Below, one piece after another: positions 43,125-53,042 of a DNA stretch of 64,000 nucleotides. Made by a program: the position numbers and the translations under genes. Position 1 is the first letter of the stretch. Each line of letters begins with the position of its first letter. Source of the stretch: CAYLLN01 sp036496265. Lineage in GTDB: Bacteria > Planctomycetota > Planctomycetia > Pirellulales > Pirellulaceae. Location: the NCBI GenBank assembly GCA_036496265.1, contig DASXLL010000044.1:1-64000 (forward strand), written 5' to 3'. The notes under the pieces are model-generated. The model did no database searches, was not told where the DNA came from, and saw only the letters and a list, made by a program, of their open reading frames with translations.

Positions 43125-45035
43125 ATGCCCTCTGCGAACGACAACAATCCGGCGATCGGCATCGATCTGGGAACGACGTTCTCGGTCATCTGCAAGCTCG
43201 ACGACACGGGCCGACCTCAGACGCTGATTAATGCCGAGGGAGACAAAATCACGCCGAGCGTGGTGTTTTTCGAGGGAGAGGATGTCGTCGTCGGCAAGGA
43301 AGCGGTCAAAGCGGTCGCGACCGACGCGGACGCTGTCGCGGAATGTGCGAAGCGCGACTTGGGGATGCGATTTTTCCACAAGCAGCTCAGCGGCCGGCGG
43401 TTCCCGCCGGAGGCGCTGCAGGCTTGGGTGCTGAATAAGCTCCGCATCGACGCGGAGCGGCAAATTGGCAAGTTCAGCAAGGCCGTTATTACCGTCCCAG
43501 CTTATTTCGACGAAGTCCGCCGCAAAGCGACGATGGACGCGGGGTATATCGCAGGTCTGGAAGTTCTGGACATCATCAATGAGCCGACAGCCGCTGCCGT
43601 GGCCTTTGGCTTTCAGCAAGGGTTCATGAAGCCTGGCGAGGGGGGCGGCGAGCGGAAGAAAATCCTCGTCTACGACTTGGGCGGCGGGACATTTGATGTC
43701 ACGGTGATGGAAATTGGCGGCAAAGACTTCAATGCCCTGGCCACCGACGGCGATGTGATGCTGGGGGGCAAGGATTGGGACCAGCGCCTGGTCGATTTTG
43801 TCGCCGAGGAGTTTATACGAAAGTTTGGCGTCGATCCGCGCGAGGATGCGAACGCCCATGGTCGCCTGTGGCGGGAATGCGAGGACGCTAAGCGAACGCT
43901 TTCCGCGCGGACGAAGGCGACGGTTGCCTGCGATTACCAAGGCCACGCCGTGCGGGTTGAGGTCACTCGACCGCAGCTCGAGGACATGACCCGTGATCTG
44001 TTGGATCGCACATCGTTCACAACGCGGCAAACGCTGCAGGCGGCAGGTCTGGAATGGTCGGACATCGATCGCGTGCTGCTCGTCGGCGGCTCCAGCCGGA
44101 TGCCCGCGGTGCTTGAAATGCTGCGGCGGATCTCCGGCAAAGAGCCGGACTGCTCGGTTTCGCCCGATGAAGCGGTGGCTCACGGCGCGGCACTGCACGC
44201 GGGGCTGTTGCTATCGATCTATCAGGGCAAGTCGCCGTCGTTTCGCATTCGCAATGTCAATTCGCATAGCTTGGGCGTCGTCGCGACCGATGCGCGCACG
44301 AAACGGCCTCGCAACGCGATTCTGATCCCGCGCAACACGCCGCTGCCTATCGTCGCGCGGCGGATTTTCAAGACGCACAAAGCTTCGCAGCGGTCGATTC
44401 TCGTGCAGATCGTCGAAGGCGAGAGCTTGTCGCCGGATGATTGCTCGCAGCTTGGCAAATGCTCCGTCCGCAATCTGCCCGAAAGCCTTCCGGCCCAAAC
44501 GCCCATTGATGTCCGCTTTCGCTACGAGGAAAACGGTCGCCTGACGGTCAACGTCCGCGTCGAAGGCACGACGAAAGAGCTGCTGCACGAGATCACGCGC
44601 GAAAACTCGCTCACGCCGGAGCAGCTCGATAGCTGGCGGAACCACATTTGCGGATTGGATCCCGCTCAGACGAAACAATCGATTGCACCCAAACCTGCTC
44701 TGGCTCAACCCGCCGCCGCAGCGCCAAAAACGGCCACGGTGCAACCGGCTGCGGCGGCAACAAAATCCGCTGCAAAACCTGCAGCTTCAGCGATCGACCT
44801 GGCCAGCCTGGCCGCCGAAGTGCTCGAGGCCGACGAAGAGGATGACGCTGCTCAACCGGCCGCCGATCCGCGCGGCGACTTTATCCGCACCCGCTACGCC
44901 GAAGAACAAGCCCGCCTGAAAGGCACCTCCAACGACCCCAAACGCTCCGACGAGTTGGCGTTTCAGTTCATCCTGAAGGAATTTACGCTCCGGCGGCAAG
45001 ATTTGGAGTCGATTCTCAAAAGCAGATGGAGTTGA
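43125..45035 (+). CDS. Hsp70 (DnaK-like) homologue
   Basis: 636 residues. The ATPase domain (1 to about 385) has the phosphate loops GIDLGTTFSVICKL and VYDLGGGTFDVTVME, the connecting INEPTAAAVAFGF and the adenosine loop LLVGGSSRMPAVLEML. The substrate-binding beta domain (about 395-500) is present but diverged (GVVATDARTKRPRNAILIPRNT, PIDVRFRYEENGRLTV). In place of the helical lid and EEVD-type end there is an Ala/Pro/Lys-rich linker (about 530-585) and a short charged C-terminal helix. It is thus not the housekeeping DnaK but a specialised Hsp70. The Ser/Thr kinase gene follows on the same strand. Confidence 0.93.
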   Translation: MPSANDNNPAIGIDLGTTFSVICKLDDTGRPQTLINAEGDKITPSVVFFEGEDVVVGKEAVKAVATDADAVAECAKRDLGMRFFHKQLSGRRFPPEALQAWVLNKLRIDAERQIGKFSKAVITVPAYFDEVRRKATMDAGYIAGLEVLDIINEPTAAAVAFGFQQGFMKPGEGGGERKKILVYDLGGGTFDVTVMEIGGKDFNALATDGDVMLGGKDWDQRLVDFVAEEFIRKFGVDPREDANAHGRLWRECEDAKRTLSARTKATVACDYQGHAVRVEVTRPQLEDMTRDLLDRTSFTTRQTLQAAGLEWSDIDRVLLVGGSSRMPAVLEMLRRISGKEPDCSVSPDEAVAHGAALHAGLLLSIYQGKSPSFRIRNVNSHSLGVVATDARTKRPRNAILIPRNTPLPIVARRIFKTHKASQRSILVQIVEGESLSPDDCSQLGKCSVRNLPESLPAQTPIDVRFRYEENGRLTVNVRVEGTTKELLHEITRENSLTPEQLDSWRNHICGLDPAQTKQSIAPKPALAQPAAAAPKTATVQPAAAATKSAAKPAASAIDLASLAAEVLEADEEDDAAQPAADPRGDFIRTRYAEEQARLKGTSNDPKRSDELAFQFILKEFTLRRQDLESILKSRWS

Positions 45036-45225
45036 GTCGATTGTTTTTCCATAATCGGCCGTAACGCCGCTAGCTCTTGCCGGCCATTTGTCGTCAACTG
45101 TGTCGGAGAAGGTGTGGCGTTGGCCCTTTAGTTTGGAATGGAACGGTTGCCCTCCCGGCTGTCAGTTGACTATAAAAAGTAGAAGTCGGTTAGCGTTTCT
45201 TTTTTGTTAGGTGTCACGCTGTACG

Positions 45226-48084
45226 ATGTCTAATACCGCGCGCGGACGGGCCGGGTCGGCTTTGCTGTCGATCGATCGGCAGTGTGATGAGTTCGAGCGG
45301 AATTGGCTCAATGGGCAACAGCCGCGAATCGAGGAGGTCCTCGCGCAATTGCCGGCGGATACCCAGGCAGTCGCGTTTCGCGAGCTGTTGGCGATTGAGT
45401 TGGATGTGCGGCGGCAGAAGGGCGAGGAAGTCAACGCGGATGAATACCGGCAGCGGTTTCCGGAGCGGACAGCCGTTGTGGATGAAGTGGTCGCGATGCT
45501 CGCGCGCGACCTGGCCGAAACTTCGCCGCTGAGCTCGCCCAGCGACACGACACCGAGCTCGGCGACGACGTCGACACGCTATGAGCAGCTTCGATTTTTC
45601 CGTCGCGGCGGTCTGGGGGCATTGTACCGGGCGGTCGATGAATCGCTGCACCGGGAGACGGTCGTCAAGTTCATGAACGAGCAGTGCGAGAAGGACCCTT
45701 CTCTCGTCGCGCAGTTCAAAGTGGAAGCGGAGGTGACCGGGCGGCTCGATCATCCGGGCATCGTGCCCGTATATGGCATCGGACAGGATTGGCAGGGACG
45801 GCCTTTCTATGTCATGCGGATGATCAACGGCCGCGAGCTGAAGCAGGCGATTGTTGATTATCACCACGGCGGCCAGTTGAAGCCCGTCATGCCACACGCA
45901 CTTAGTGGCGGCCATCGGCGGCAGATGCTCTGCAATTTGCTGGAGCACCTGGCCAACGCGTGCAACACCGTGGCCTATGCCCACCACGTTGGCGTCGTCC
46001 ACTGCGATATCAAGCCGGCCAACATCATGATTGGCAAGTATGGCGAGACCTTCGTGCTCGATTGGGGCTTGGCGACGAATTTCGAGCGGTCGAGCACGTT
46101 TTTTTCGCCCAACGAGCCGACGATGCGGCCGCATTCGGCGACGGGGAGCTCGACCAGCGGGCAGCGCGGCGGGACGTATGGCTATTCGAGCCCCGAGCAA
46201 GTTCTGACCGATGGGCCTCTCGGACCGACGAGCGATGTCTATAGTCTGGGAGCGACGCTCTATGAAATCATCACCGGTCAGTCGCCGTTCAACGGACGCG
46301 ACCCGAACGTCCGCGAGTTGATTCGCAGCGGCGAATTTCCGCCGCCGCACAAGTTGCAACGAGACGTCTGTCCAAGATTGGAAGCGATTTGCCTCAAAGC
46401 GATGGCCCTCGCGCCGCAGTCGAGGTATCCGACCGCGAAGTTGCTCGCTGACGACTTGAACAACTGGATGCGCGACGAAGAAATCACCGCGGTTCCCGAC
46501 CGCTGGTTCGATCGGCTGTCGCGGGTTGGCCGCCGGCATCGCGGATTGACGGCGGCGGCGTTCATCTTGCTGACTACGTTCCTCGTCGCGGCCGGCTGGA
46601 TCGACCGCATGTGGCAAGCGCAGAACTTCCAAAAGAAAACGTTCCTGGCCGAAAAACAGGGACTCGAAACCGCCCTGAACGTGTTCGAGGATATTTGCCA
46701 GCCATTTGCCAACGGTGAGATGAACAACCTCGGTGATCTTAGGCGGATCGCACAGAAGATCAAGAATTTCACCAGTTACTGTCTGGCAAACTTTCCCGAC
46801 ACCGAAGGCATGCAGTTTCACACTGCCCGCGTATACGAGCTCAGGTCCATTATTTCCCACGTCGTTGATAACAATCTCGATTCTGCGTTGGCCGATTTGC
46901 GGCAGGCTGAGGAGCTCTACCGCAAATCGCCGGCGAGCATGACGGAGAAGTTCGACCGCGATAAGCGGCTGGCGCACAATCATCTCAACCAAGGACGATT
47001 GCTTATCGATTTACAGAAGTGGAGCGAAGCCCGCGGGATTTGTGAATCTACGGCTGAAAACTTGCAGCGTTTGCGCGCCTCGCAACCGGACGACAAGGAT
47101 GTACAGCGTCTTTTGGCGGAGGCTTATCATTGCTTGGGCGAGACGTTCTTGAATCAACCTGCCGAGGGAGCGGCGCGGCAGCAGGCACTCATTGACGCCG
47201 AAAGCCGCTTTACGGAAAGCAAGAAAATTCGCGAGCAGCTTGTCGCCACAACGAGCGGCGAAGACAGTCGCAACCACATCCGCGATTTGGCGCGGAGCCT
47301 GGGTTACCTAGGGGACGTCTATTGCTACCAGGGCGAAATTCCGAAGGCGGCGCAGGCTTACGAAGAATCGAAAAAATATCGAGAAACGCTCTACCGGACG
47401 ATGTCGAGCGATCCGGAGCATCGGTTTCAATATTCTCGGGCACTCGCGAATTTCGGCCGACTGGAACGCGGCTACCGGGGCGATCTAAAGTCGGCGATTG
47501 AGAACTTGGAAAAAGCGGCCGATTTTCAGCAGGGTTTGCACGATTCGTTTCCCGAAGTGGCAGTGTTCGAAAGCGATTTGGGCGACACGCGGAACACGCT
47601 GGCCGAAGTTTATTTAATGGCGTCAGTGAATGAGCCGCAGCGGGCCGATGAACTGCGTCAGAAAGCTCACGCAGCAGCCGAAGCGGCCAGCCAGATTTAT
47701 GGCCGGCTCGAAAGGCAAAACTCCGGAAGTGGCGCCAGCGGCCTGGCTCAAAGCCTCCTATTGCTGGATCTGGACGGCACGGCCAGCGCCGATGAAGCCC
47801 GTCGCCACGCGCAGGACGCGGAAAAACGGCTAAATTCGATGAACCCCGAGGAAACGCTGGGCGGCAGCGATCTCGTCACGCTGGCGATGGCCCGCTCGAT
47901 TCAAGGACAGCTCGATGCGGCGCTGCGAGCGCTGAAGCTCGCCGTGCAGCGCGGCGAGAATACCGCCTACCGCTTTGAGCAGCATAGGAAACTAGCATTC
48001 AAAGCGCTGGCTGATGACGACAAGTTCGGTCCACAGTTTGACGCGCTTGTTAAAAAGGTCCGCGCCGGGCTGACGTTGCAGTAG
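45226..48084 (+). CDS. Ser/Thr protein kinase with membrane helix and TPR-like C-terminus
   Basis: 952 residues from ATG 45226; a GTG at 45211 is possible. Residues 1-115 are an N-terminal helical region. The PknB-type kinase domain (about 120-420) has the glycine loop RRGGLGALYRAVD, Lys148 in VVKFM, the catalytic loop VVHCDIKPANIM and VLDWGLA. Thus HRD is replaced by HCD and DFG by DWG; the catalytic Asp and Asn are kept, so it may be active but is a non-RD type. GTYGYSSPEQ forms the APE-like region. A membrane helix (about 438-460) is followed by about 490 residues of TPR-like repeats, presumably extracytoplasmic. Faces an ECF sigma gene. Confidence 0.93.
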   Translation: MSNTARGRAGSALLSIDRQCDEFERNWLNGQQPRIEEVLAQLPADTQAVAFRELLAIELDVRRQKGEEVNADEYRQRFPERTAVVDEVVAMLARDLAETSPLSSPSDTTPSSATTSTRYEQLRFFRRGGLGALYRAVDESLHRETVVKFMNEQCEKDPSLVAQFKVEAEVTGRLDHPGIVPVYGIGQDWQGRPFYVMRMINGRELKQAIVDYHHGGQLKPVMPHALSGGHRRQMLCNLLEHLANACNTVAYAHHVGVVHCDIKPANIMIGKYGETFVLDWGLATNFERSSTFFSPNEPTMRPHSATGSSTSGQRGGTYGYSSPEQVLTDGPLGPTSDVYSLGATLYEIITGQSPFNGRDPNVRELIRSGEFPPPHKLQRDVCPRLEAICLKAMALAPQSRYPTAKLLADDLNNWMRDEEITAVPDRWFDRLSRVGRRHRGLTAAAFILLTTFLVAAGWIDRMWQAQNFQKKTFLAEKQGLETALNVFEDICQPFANGEMNNLGDLRRIAQKIKNFTSYCLANFPDTEGMQFHTARVYELRSIISHVVDNNLDSALADLRQAEELYRKSPASMTEKFDRDKRLAHNHLNQGRLLIDLQKWSEARGICESTAENLQRLRASQPDDKDVQRLLAEAYHCLGETFLNQPAEGAARQQALIDAESRFTESKKIREQLVATTSGEDSRNHIRDLARSLGYLGDVYCYQGEIPKAAQAYEESKKYRETLYRTMSSDPEHRFQYSRALANFGRLERGYRGDLKSAIENLEKAADFQQGLHDSFPEVAVFESDLGDTRNTLAEVYLMASVNEPQRADELRQKAHAAAEAASQIYGRLERQNSGSGASGLAQSLLLLDLDGTASADEARRHAQDAEKRLNSMNPEETLGGSDLVTLAMARSIQGQLDAALRALKLAVQRGENTAYRFEQHRKLAFKALADDDKFGPQFDALVKKVRAGLTLQ

Positions 48085-48094
48085 TCGTCGTTCC

Positions 48095-48685
48095 TTATTT
48101 AATCGCTTCTTCCCAAATCTGGCGAATGAGTCGCAGCTTGCGCTCGACGGTGCGGACGGTGCAATTGAGTTTTTGGGCGATTTCGGCGCTGGTGTAGCCT
48201 TCCATTTTGGCGACGGCGACGGCTTGCAGCGTGGCGTCGCCGAGCATTTCCAGCAGCTCGTCGAATTCTTCGGCGACTTGGAGCGAAAACTGCGGCGTGG
48301 GTTCGCGGCCAATGACCTCTTGCAGGGCGCCTTCGGCGCTAGCTTCATCGAGCACGGCGTGGTCGCGGCCGCCCCGCTTCAAGCGCTGAGCATGGCGGGC
48401 GGCATGAATCGCTTTGTGGGCCGTGATGGTTACCAATAGCCGCCAAAGGTCCTCGCGGTCGGCCAATTGTGGATAGCGACCGGCGGCCGCGCCACGGCAG
48501 AAGCTCTTGAATGCCGAGAGGGCCACGTCTTCGTCGTCGGTGTGCCGCCTCAATCGGTTGGGCAACCGCTTATGCGCGAGCTGCACGAGCTGCTGGAAAT
48601 AGCGTTCCCAAAGCCCCTGAGCCGCGTCTTGATTTCCGGCTTGCAGCTCGCGAATCCAGACGGAAATGGCAGGGTCGGGATTCAT
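48095..48685 (-). CDS. ECF-type RNA polymerase sigma factor
   Basis: 196 residues. Region 2 is in WERYFQQLVQLAHKRLPNRL and the HTDDEDVALSAFKSFCRG motif, which is characteristic of the planctomycete ECF groups linked to Ser/Thr kinases. Region 4 with its helix-turn-helix is AVAVAKMEGYTSAEIAQKLN, then CTVRTVERKLRLIR. It would redirect RNA polymerase to stress or surface genes. No anti-sigma factor is adjacent; in this group the partner kinase probably controls activity. Its gene converges on the kinase gene with a 10-bp gap. Confidence 0.95.
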   Translation of the reverse strand: MNPDPAISVWIRELQAGNQDAAQGLWERYFQQLVQLAHKRLPNRLRRHTDDEDVALSAFKSFCRGAAAGRYPQLADREDLWRLLVTITAHKAIHAARHAQRLKRGGRDHAVLDEASAEGALQEVIGREPTPQFSLQVAEEFDELLEMLGDATLQAVAVAKMEGYTSAEIAQKLNCTVRTVERKLRLIRQIWEEAIK

Positions 48686-48760
48686 GAGGGGCGGGGCCGG
48701 TTGCGGCGGCGGGGCATGTGTTTCGAACCACTATCATAACTTCGCTGCTGCCGTCGATGG

Positions 48761-50857
48761 TCATCGCGACGAAAGGAGCTGACGTAGTGCGTTTTGGATC
48801 TCGGAAAAGGCACCTTCCCAGTCGCCGAGGGATTTTTGGCGGAAGAGGCGCATCGTGGGGTACCACGGGGTGTCGGAGCGACGGAGAAGCCAACGCCAGT
48901 CGGGGGCGAAGGGGAGAATGGTCCACGTGGGTAGCCCTAGGGCGCCGGCAAGATGGGCGATGGAAGTGTCAGAAGTGATGATCAGGTCGAGGTTGTTCAT
49001 GATCGCGGCGGTATCCATAAAAGCGCCGTGGGTGGTGTCGAAATCGCCGAGATCGGCGATCTCAGCTTGGTGGCGGGCCGCAGCCGAGTAGCGGCTTGCG
49101 TCAGCCAACTCATTTTGTCCCGCGCCCTTTTGGATGCTTATGAACCGAACGCCGGGAATCTGAGCGAGCAGTTGATAGAGATTGAGCGGGATGTCTCGGC
49201 GGCGAGAAGTATGTGTTCCCGCGCGGCCGTGCCAGTTGATACCGATGCGAAAGCCGCGGAAATCCTTGAGGTGGTGACGCCAATGAGCAACGAGCGCTGG
49301 GTCCGCGAAGAGGTAAGGCACAGCGGCGGGAATCGTTTCGAGCGTTGTTTTGAGAATTCGCGGCAGACTGAGAAGAGGGGCGTGAAAGTCGCAGTCGGGA
49401 AGCGCATCGCCCTCGGCAATCAAGCGGTCGATGGAAGGTTGGCTGGCGAGGAGTCGTACGAGTTGCGGCTGGCATTCGACGATGACGGTGGCTCCGAGAT
49501 TCTTGATTACAGCCGCGAAGCGAATGAACTGAAGGGTGTCGCCGAAGCCTTGTTCGGTGTGTAACAGAATGGTTCGTCCCTCGAGACGTTCGCCTTCCCA
49601 ACGAGGAATGGCAATCGATCGCCGGGGAATCTGACCAGTGTCCCAGCGCGATTCATATTCGATCCAGCCGTGCTCAAGGTCGCCAGTGAGAAGTTTTCGT
49701 CCGGATTCGCTGAAGAGGGGGGTGGCGGGATTTGGCATTAGTGCAATGGCCTGGCGGTAACACTCGCCGCTTTCGTCGAGCAGTCCCTGGGCCGTCAGGG
49801 CGTTGCCGAGGTTGTGGTGGGCCTCGCCGTAGGTCGGACGAAGCTCGATTGCTCGCCGAAAACAGGACATGGCTTCGGCGACCGATTCCTGGGCAGAAAG
49901 GACCGTGCCAAGGTTGTTGAGGGCCTCGGCGAAGTCGGGTTTGAGCTCGATCGCGCGCCGGTAGCAGCGCGCGGCTTCTTCGAGTTGCTCGTCGGCCTTT
50001 AGCGCGGAACCCAAGCTGTAGAGAATCGCTGCTGAGTTGGGTAGCAGGTCGTTCGCACGGCGGAGGGCGGCAATCGCCTCGACCGGGCGGCCCTGATCCA
50101 TGAGGACCGTCGCGAGGTTGTTTAGCGCGCGGACGGAGTTGGGCTGGATGGCGATCGCCTGTCGATAAGCCGCGATGGCGTCGTCGAGTTTCCCTTGCTT
50201 ATGGAGGGCAAAACCGAGAGCAAAATAGGCGTCTGCGAAATTGGGCCTCGCATTAAGTGCCCGATGGAAACAAGCGATCGCGTCGTCAATGTTTCCATCT
50301 TTTTGTAAGGCCAAACCGAGATTGAGATGCGCGGACGCGAAGTTCGGATTTATTTCTAGCGCTTTTTCATAGGAAGATCGCTCCTCGGCGAGATTTTGAA
50401 ACTCGCCATGAGCAATTCCCAGGCTGTTCCAGGCCTCGGCAAGTCGCGGATTTAGCTGCACGGTGCGACGCAGATATTCGATCGCCCCTTGCGGGTCCCC
50501 ATTGTCGAGCAAGGTTACGCCAAGATTGCAATGCGCCTCGGCTGAATCGGGCCGGGATTCCAAGGCATGGCGAAAGGACTCGATAGCGAGTTCGAGCTGG
50601 CCTTGTTGCTTATAGACAAGTCCTAAATTGGAGTGCGCATCCGGAAAATCGGGTCTGACTGCGAGCGCTTCTTGGATGAACTTGATGGCCTCGGAAGAAC
50701 GTCCTGTTTGATGCGCGACGAGGCCAAGAAGATGAAGCGCGTCGGGTTGCCCCGGCTGCTCCGAAATGATTTGGCGGTAGATTTGCTCGGCTTCGTGAAA
50801 TCGGCCTGCATTATGAAGCCCTACTGCTGCCGACAAATTGCGGAAAACGTTCGACAT
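48761..50857 (-). CDS. TPR-repeat glycosyltransferase (GT9/GT41-like C-terminus)
   Basis: 698 residues. Residues about 5-390 are a run of at least ten 34-residue TPRs of the PNFASAHLNLGLALQKDGNI type. The C-terminal 300 residues have a GT-B-like domain: LLHTEQGFGDTLQFIRFAA, IGINWHGRAGTH and LDLIITSDTSIAHLAGALGL, then PTWTILP, as in ADP-heptose-type (GT9) and TPR-linked O-glycosyltransferases. Such fusions transfer sugars to proteins or surface glycans, with TPRs holding the acceptor. Cytoplasmic. The next gene upstream (50979 onwards) is divergent. Substrate unknown. Confidence 0.9.
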   Translation of the reverse strand: MSNVFRNLSAAVGLHNAGRFHEAEQIYRQIISEQPGQPDALHLLGLVAHQTGRSSEAIKFIQEALAVRPDFPDAHSNLGLVYKQQGQLELAIESFRHALESRPDSAEAHCNLGVTLLDNGDPQGAIEYLRRTVQLNPRLAEAWNSLGIAHGEFQNLAEERSSYEKALEINPNFASAHLNLGLALQKDGNIDDAIACFHRALNARPNFADAYFALGFALHKQGKLDDAIAAYRQAIAIQPNSVRALNNLATVLMDQGRPVEAIAALRRANDLLPNSAAILYSLGSALKADEQLEEAARCYRRAIELKPDFAEALNNLGTVLSAQESVAEAMSCFRRAIELRPTYGEAHHNLGNALTAQGLLDESGECYRQAIALMPNPATPLFSESGRKLLTGDLEHGWIEYESRWDTGQIPRRSIAIPRWEGERLEGRTILLHTEQGFGDTLQFIRFAAVIKNLGATVIVECQPQLVRLLASQPSIDRLIAEGDALPDCDFHAPLLSLPRILKTTLETIPAAVPYLFADPALVAHWRHHLKDFRGFRIGINWHGRAGTHTSRRRDIPLNLYQLLAQIPGVRFISIQKGAGQNELADASRYSAAARHQAEIADLGDFDTTHGAFMDTAAIMNNLDLIITSDTSIAHLAGALGLPTWTILPFAPDWRWLLRRSDTPWYPTMRLFRQKSLGDWEGAFSEIQNALRQLLSSR

Positions 50858-51068
50858 GAAGCCGCATTATCGGCGGCGTAGCGGTGGCGGCAATAAGAAG
50901 CGGCCACCTTTCCGATTTCCTTGTCGGGCCATGGCCTGATTTGGCCCTTATCCGTGGGAACTGGAAGATTTTTGTTTTTTGGGCGAATTTTCCTCTATCA
51001 TGATTGGCAGGGTTGCTATGGGCCTTGGAAACAAATCATTAAACCGCTGCCGCGCGAGGAGTTTAGGG

Positions 51069-52373
51069 ATGGTATGCCCGGTTTGGTCGATTCTGGCTTC
51101 GGTCGTTTTGGTTGGGCTTGTTGGGACAGCCGGTGATGCCCGGGCGGCCGACCCGGCGGCGGCGAAGCTGGCGGCGAAGGAGCTGTTGGAGAAGGGGTGG
51201 GGCAAGACGGCGGCGGCGAGGGAAGTGGTGGCTGATTGTGACTTGAATTCTCAGCCGCTGGCGGGCGATTTCCGCGTGGCGCTGGCGCATTGGCTGGCGC
51301 TGATGAACCAAAATCAGTACGACAAGGCACTGAATGGCCTGGAGACATTTTTCAAATGCGAGCCGCCGGCAGGGTCGCGTCTGGTTGGACTGCGGGCGAA
51401 GGCGTGGATTGAGGTCGTAAAGAAAAATTATGTGGCGGCGATGGAAACGGGCGAAAGCGTGGCGGAGGCAGTCGGCCCGGGGCCGAATACGGCTGGCGGT
51501 ACCGTTCCCGCGGCACACGCGGAGGCGATAGCGTTCTTAGGGCATCTGGCGGGATTTCTGGAAGGCCCGGCTGAGAAAAATGTCGATCCGAGCATGCGGA
51601 AGAAGTGGGAGGCGGCGGTCGTGGCGCGGTTCGATGAGCCGCGGATCAAGGCGTTTCAGGAAGCGAAGGCGGTGGTCATCGGGGAGTTTCAAAAGTGGAC
51701 AGGTGAGGCGGCAGGGGCCACGGATGAGGGCAAGGCAGACGACGAGGCCGAAAAACAGAAGAAGCTTGCCAAGCTCGCCGACGACAAAGAGAAGCTAGAG
51801 AAAGATGCCGCCAAGTCGGAGGAGAAAGAAAAGCAGTTGCAGGAAGAACTGAAGAAGACACTGGCGGAGATCGAACGCCGCGATGGGCTACTTGTTAATC
51901 GCCAGACCCTGCTGCAAAACAGTTTGACAACGCTTTCCAACCAGGCCGGCCAAGCTCAGGCCAATGCCGACCAGCAACGTGCTCAGGCCGCGCGCGAGCA
52001 AAACGCCACCAGTCGCGAGCGATACCAATTCAACGCTCAGCAGGCGATGAACACCGTGAGCAACTATCAGACGCAAATGGACAACGTGCGCCTGCAAATG
52101 GCAGACGCAACGGCTCAGCGGAATTATCTGCAGCAATTGAAGCAGCAGGCACTGGGCGGAGCCAACATTCAGGATCAGTTGCTGCAACAGCAGCAGAAAC
52201 AAATCGAGAAGGACAAGCTCCGCAACGAAAATAAGCAGAAGCGAGAGCAACAGGGGAAGTCGGCGGCGACCACGAAAACGCTGGCACTTGACTTGCGGGC
52301 GCATTCGTTCAGCACGTACGACACGTTTCCGCTGGAGGAATTGCGGCAGATGTTGCTGAAGAATGTGAAGTAG
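51069..52373 (+). CDS. Secreted coiled-coil protein of unknown function
   Basis: 434 residues from ATG 51069, chosen because GAGGAG lies 7 nt upstream and because it opens a clean signal peptide (MVCPVWSILASVVLVGLVGT then ADAR-type cleavage). Residues about 30-200 are a helical TPR-like region (LMNQNQYDKALNGLETFF). Residues 215-400 are a long Lys/Glu/Gln-rich coiled coil. The C-terminus ends HSFSTYDTFPLEELRQMLL. No catalytic motif. Starts at 50979 or 51018 would extend it but lack good ribosome-binding sites. Probably a periplasmic or surface structural protein. Confidence 0.8.
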   Translation: MVCPVWSILASVVLVGLVGTAGDARAADPAAAKLAAKELLEKGWGKTAAAREVVADCDLNSQPLAGDFRVALAHWLALMNQNQYDKALNGLETFFKCEPPAGSRLVGLRAKAWIEVVKKNYVAAMETGESVAEAVGPGPNTAGGTVPAAHAEAIAFLGHLAGFLEGPAEKNVDPSMRKKWEAAVVARFDEPRIKAFQEAKAVVIGEFQKWTGEAAGATDEGKADDEAEKQKKLAKLADDKEKLEKDAAKSEEKEKQLQEELKKTLAEIERRDGLLVNRQTLLQNSLTTLSNQAGQAQANADQQRAQAAREQNATSRERYQFNAQQAMNTVSNYQTQMDNVRLQMADATAQRNYLQQLKQQALGGANIQDQLLQQQQKQIEKDKLRNENKQKREQQGKSAATTKTLALDLRAHSFSTYDTFPLEELRQMLLKNVK

Positions 52374-52490
52374 GGCGAAACTGGTGGGGAGCCGGGCGGC
52401 TGGGTTGAGGAGCGATTGCTATCGGATTGGTACCGCGGCGGGAGGTGGTTCGAGATTTGTAGTAAGATAGAGGTGATCGCGAGGTGATTT

Positions 52491-52715
52491 ATGACGGTGC
52501 TGGAGCAGGTCATTCATTCTGATCCGGAAATTATGGGCGGTGTGCCCGTGTTTGTCGGCACGCGCGTTCCTGTGAAGACCTTATGGGATTATTTAGAGGC
52601 GGGCGATCCTCTGCCATCGTTTTTGGATGATTTCCCGAGCGTCAGTCGCGATCAAGCCATTGCGGTGCTCGAATGGTCGAAAGAGACAATGAGCGACTAT
52701 GCGCATCGTGCTTGA
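52491..52715 (+). CDS. DUF433 antitoxin-like protein
   Basis: 74 residues. HSDPEIMGGVPVFVGTRVPV then KTLWDYLEAGDPLPSFLDDF and SVSRDQAIAVLEWS is a textbook DUF433 sequence, a winged-helix-like DNA-binding antitoxin. It overlaps the following DUF5615 gene by 17 bp, the usual arrangement for this pair, which implies coupled translation. It would neutralise the toxin and repress its own operon. Confidence 0.93.
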   Translation: MTVLEQVIHSDPEIMGGVPVFVGTRVPVKTLWDYLEAGDPLPSFLDDFPSVSRDQAIAVLEWSKETMSDYAHRA

Positions 52716-53028
52716 TGAATGCGTTCCGCGGCGCCTGCGGGACGAATTCCCGGGCCATGAGGTGCGGACCGTCGTTGACCTGGGCTGGTCCGGCAAGCGG
52801 AATGGAGAATTGATTGCACTCGTTGCAGCGGCCGGTTTCAACCTGCTCGTCACGGTCGATCGTAACATTCGATTTCAGCAAAAAATCGCTCAATCAACCA
52901 TCACCTTGATTGTGCTGATCGCGGTCAGCAACGCCCGCGAGGACCTGCTGCCACTAATGCCAAAAGTTCTCGCCGCAATCGAGAGCACTGTGCCTGGACA
53001 GGTAGTTGAAATCACGGCAGGGGAATGA
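52699..53028 (+). CDS. DUF5615 PIN-like toxin
   Basis: 109 residues. MRIVLDECVPRRLRDEFPGH with acidic residues Asp6 and Glu7, then VVDLGWSGKRNGELIAL and NLLVTVDRNIRFQQ, match DUF5615, a PIN-like nuclease family partnered with DUF433. The conserved Asp residues suggest a metal-dependent RNase. It ends 14 bp before the convergent cysNC gene's stop. Confidence 0.92.
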   Translation: MRIVLDECVPRRLRDEFPGHEVRTVVDLGWSGKRNGELIALVAAAGFNLLVTVDRNIRFQQKIAQSTITLIVLIAVSNAREDLLPLMPKVLAAIESTVPGQVVEITAGE

Positions 53029-53042
53029 GGAACAACGCTAAA

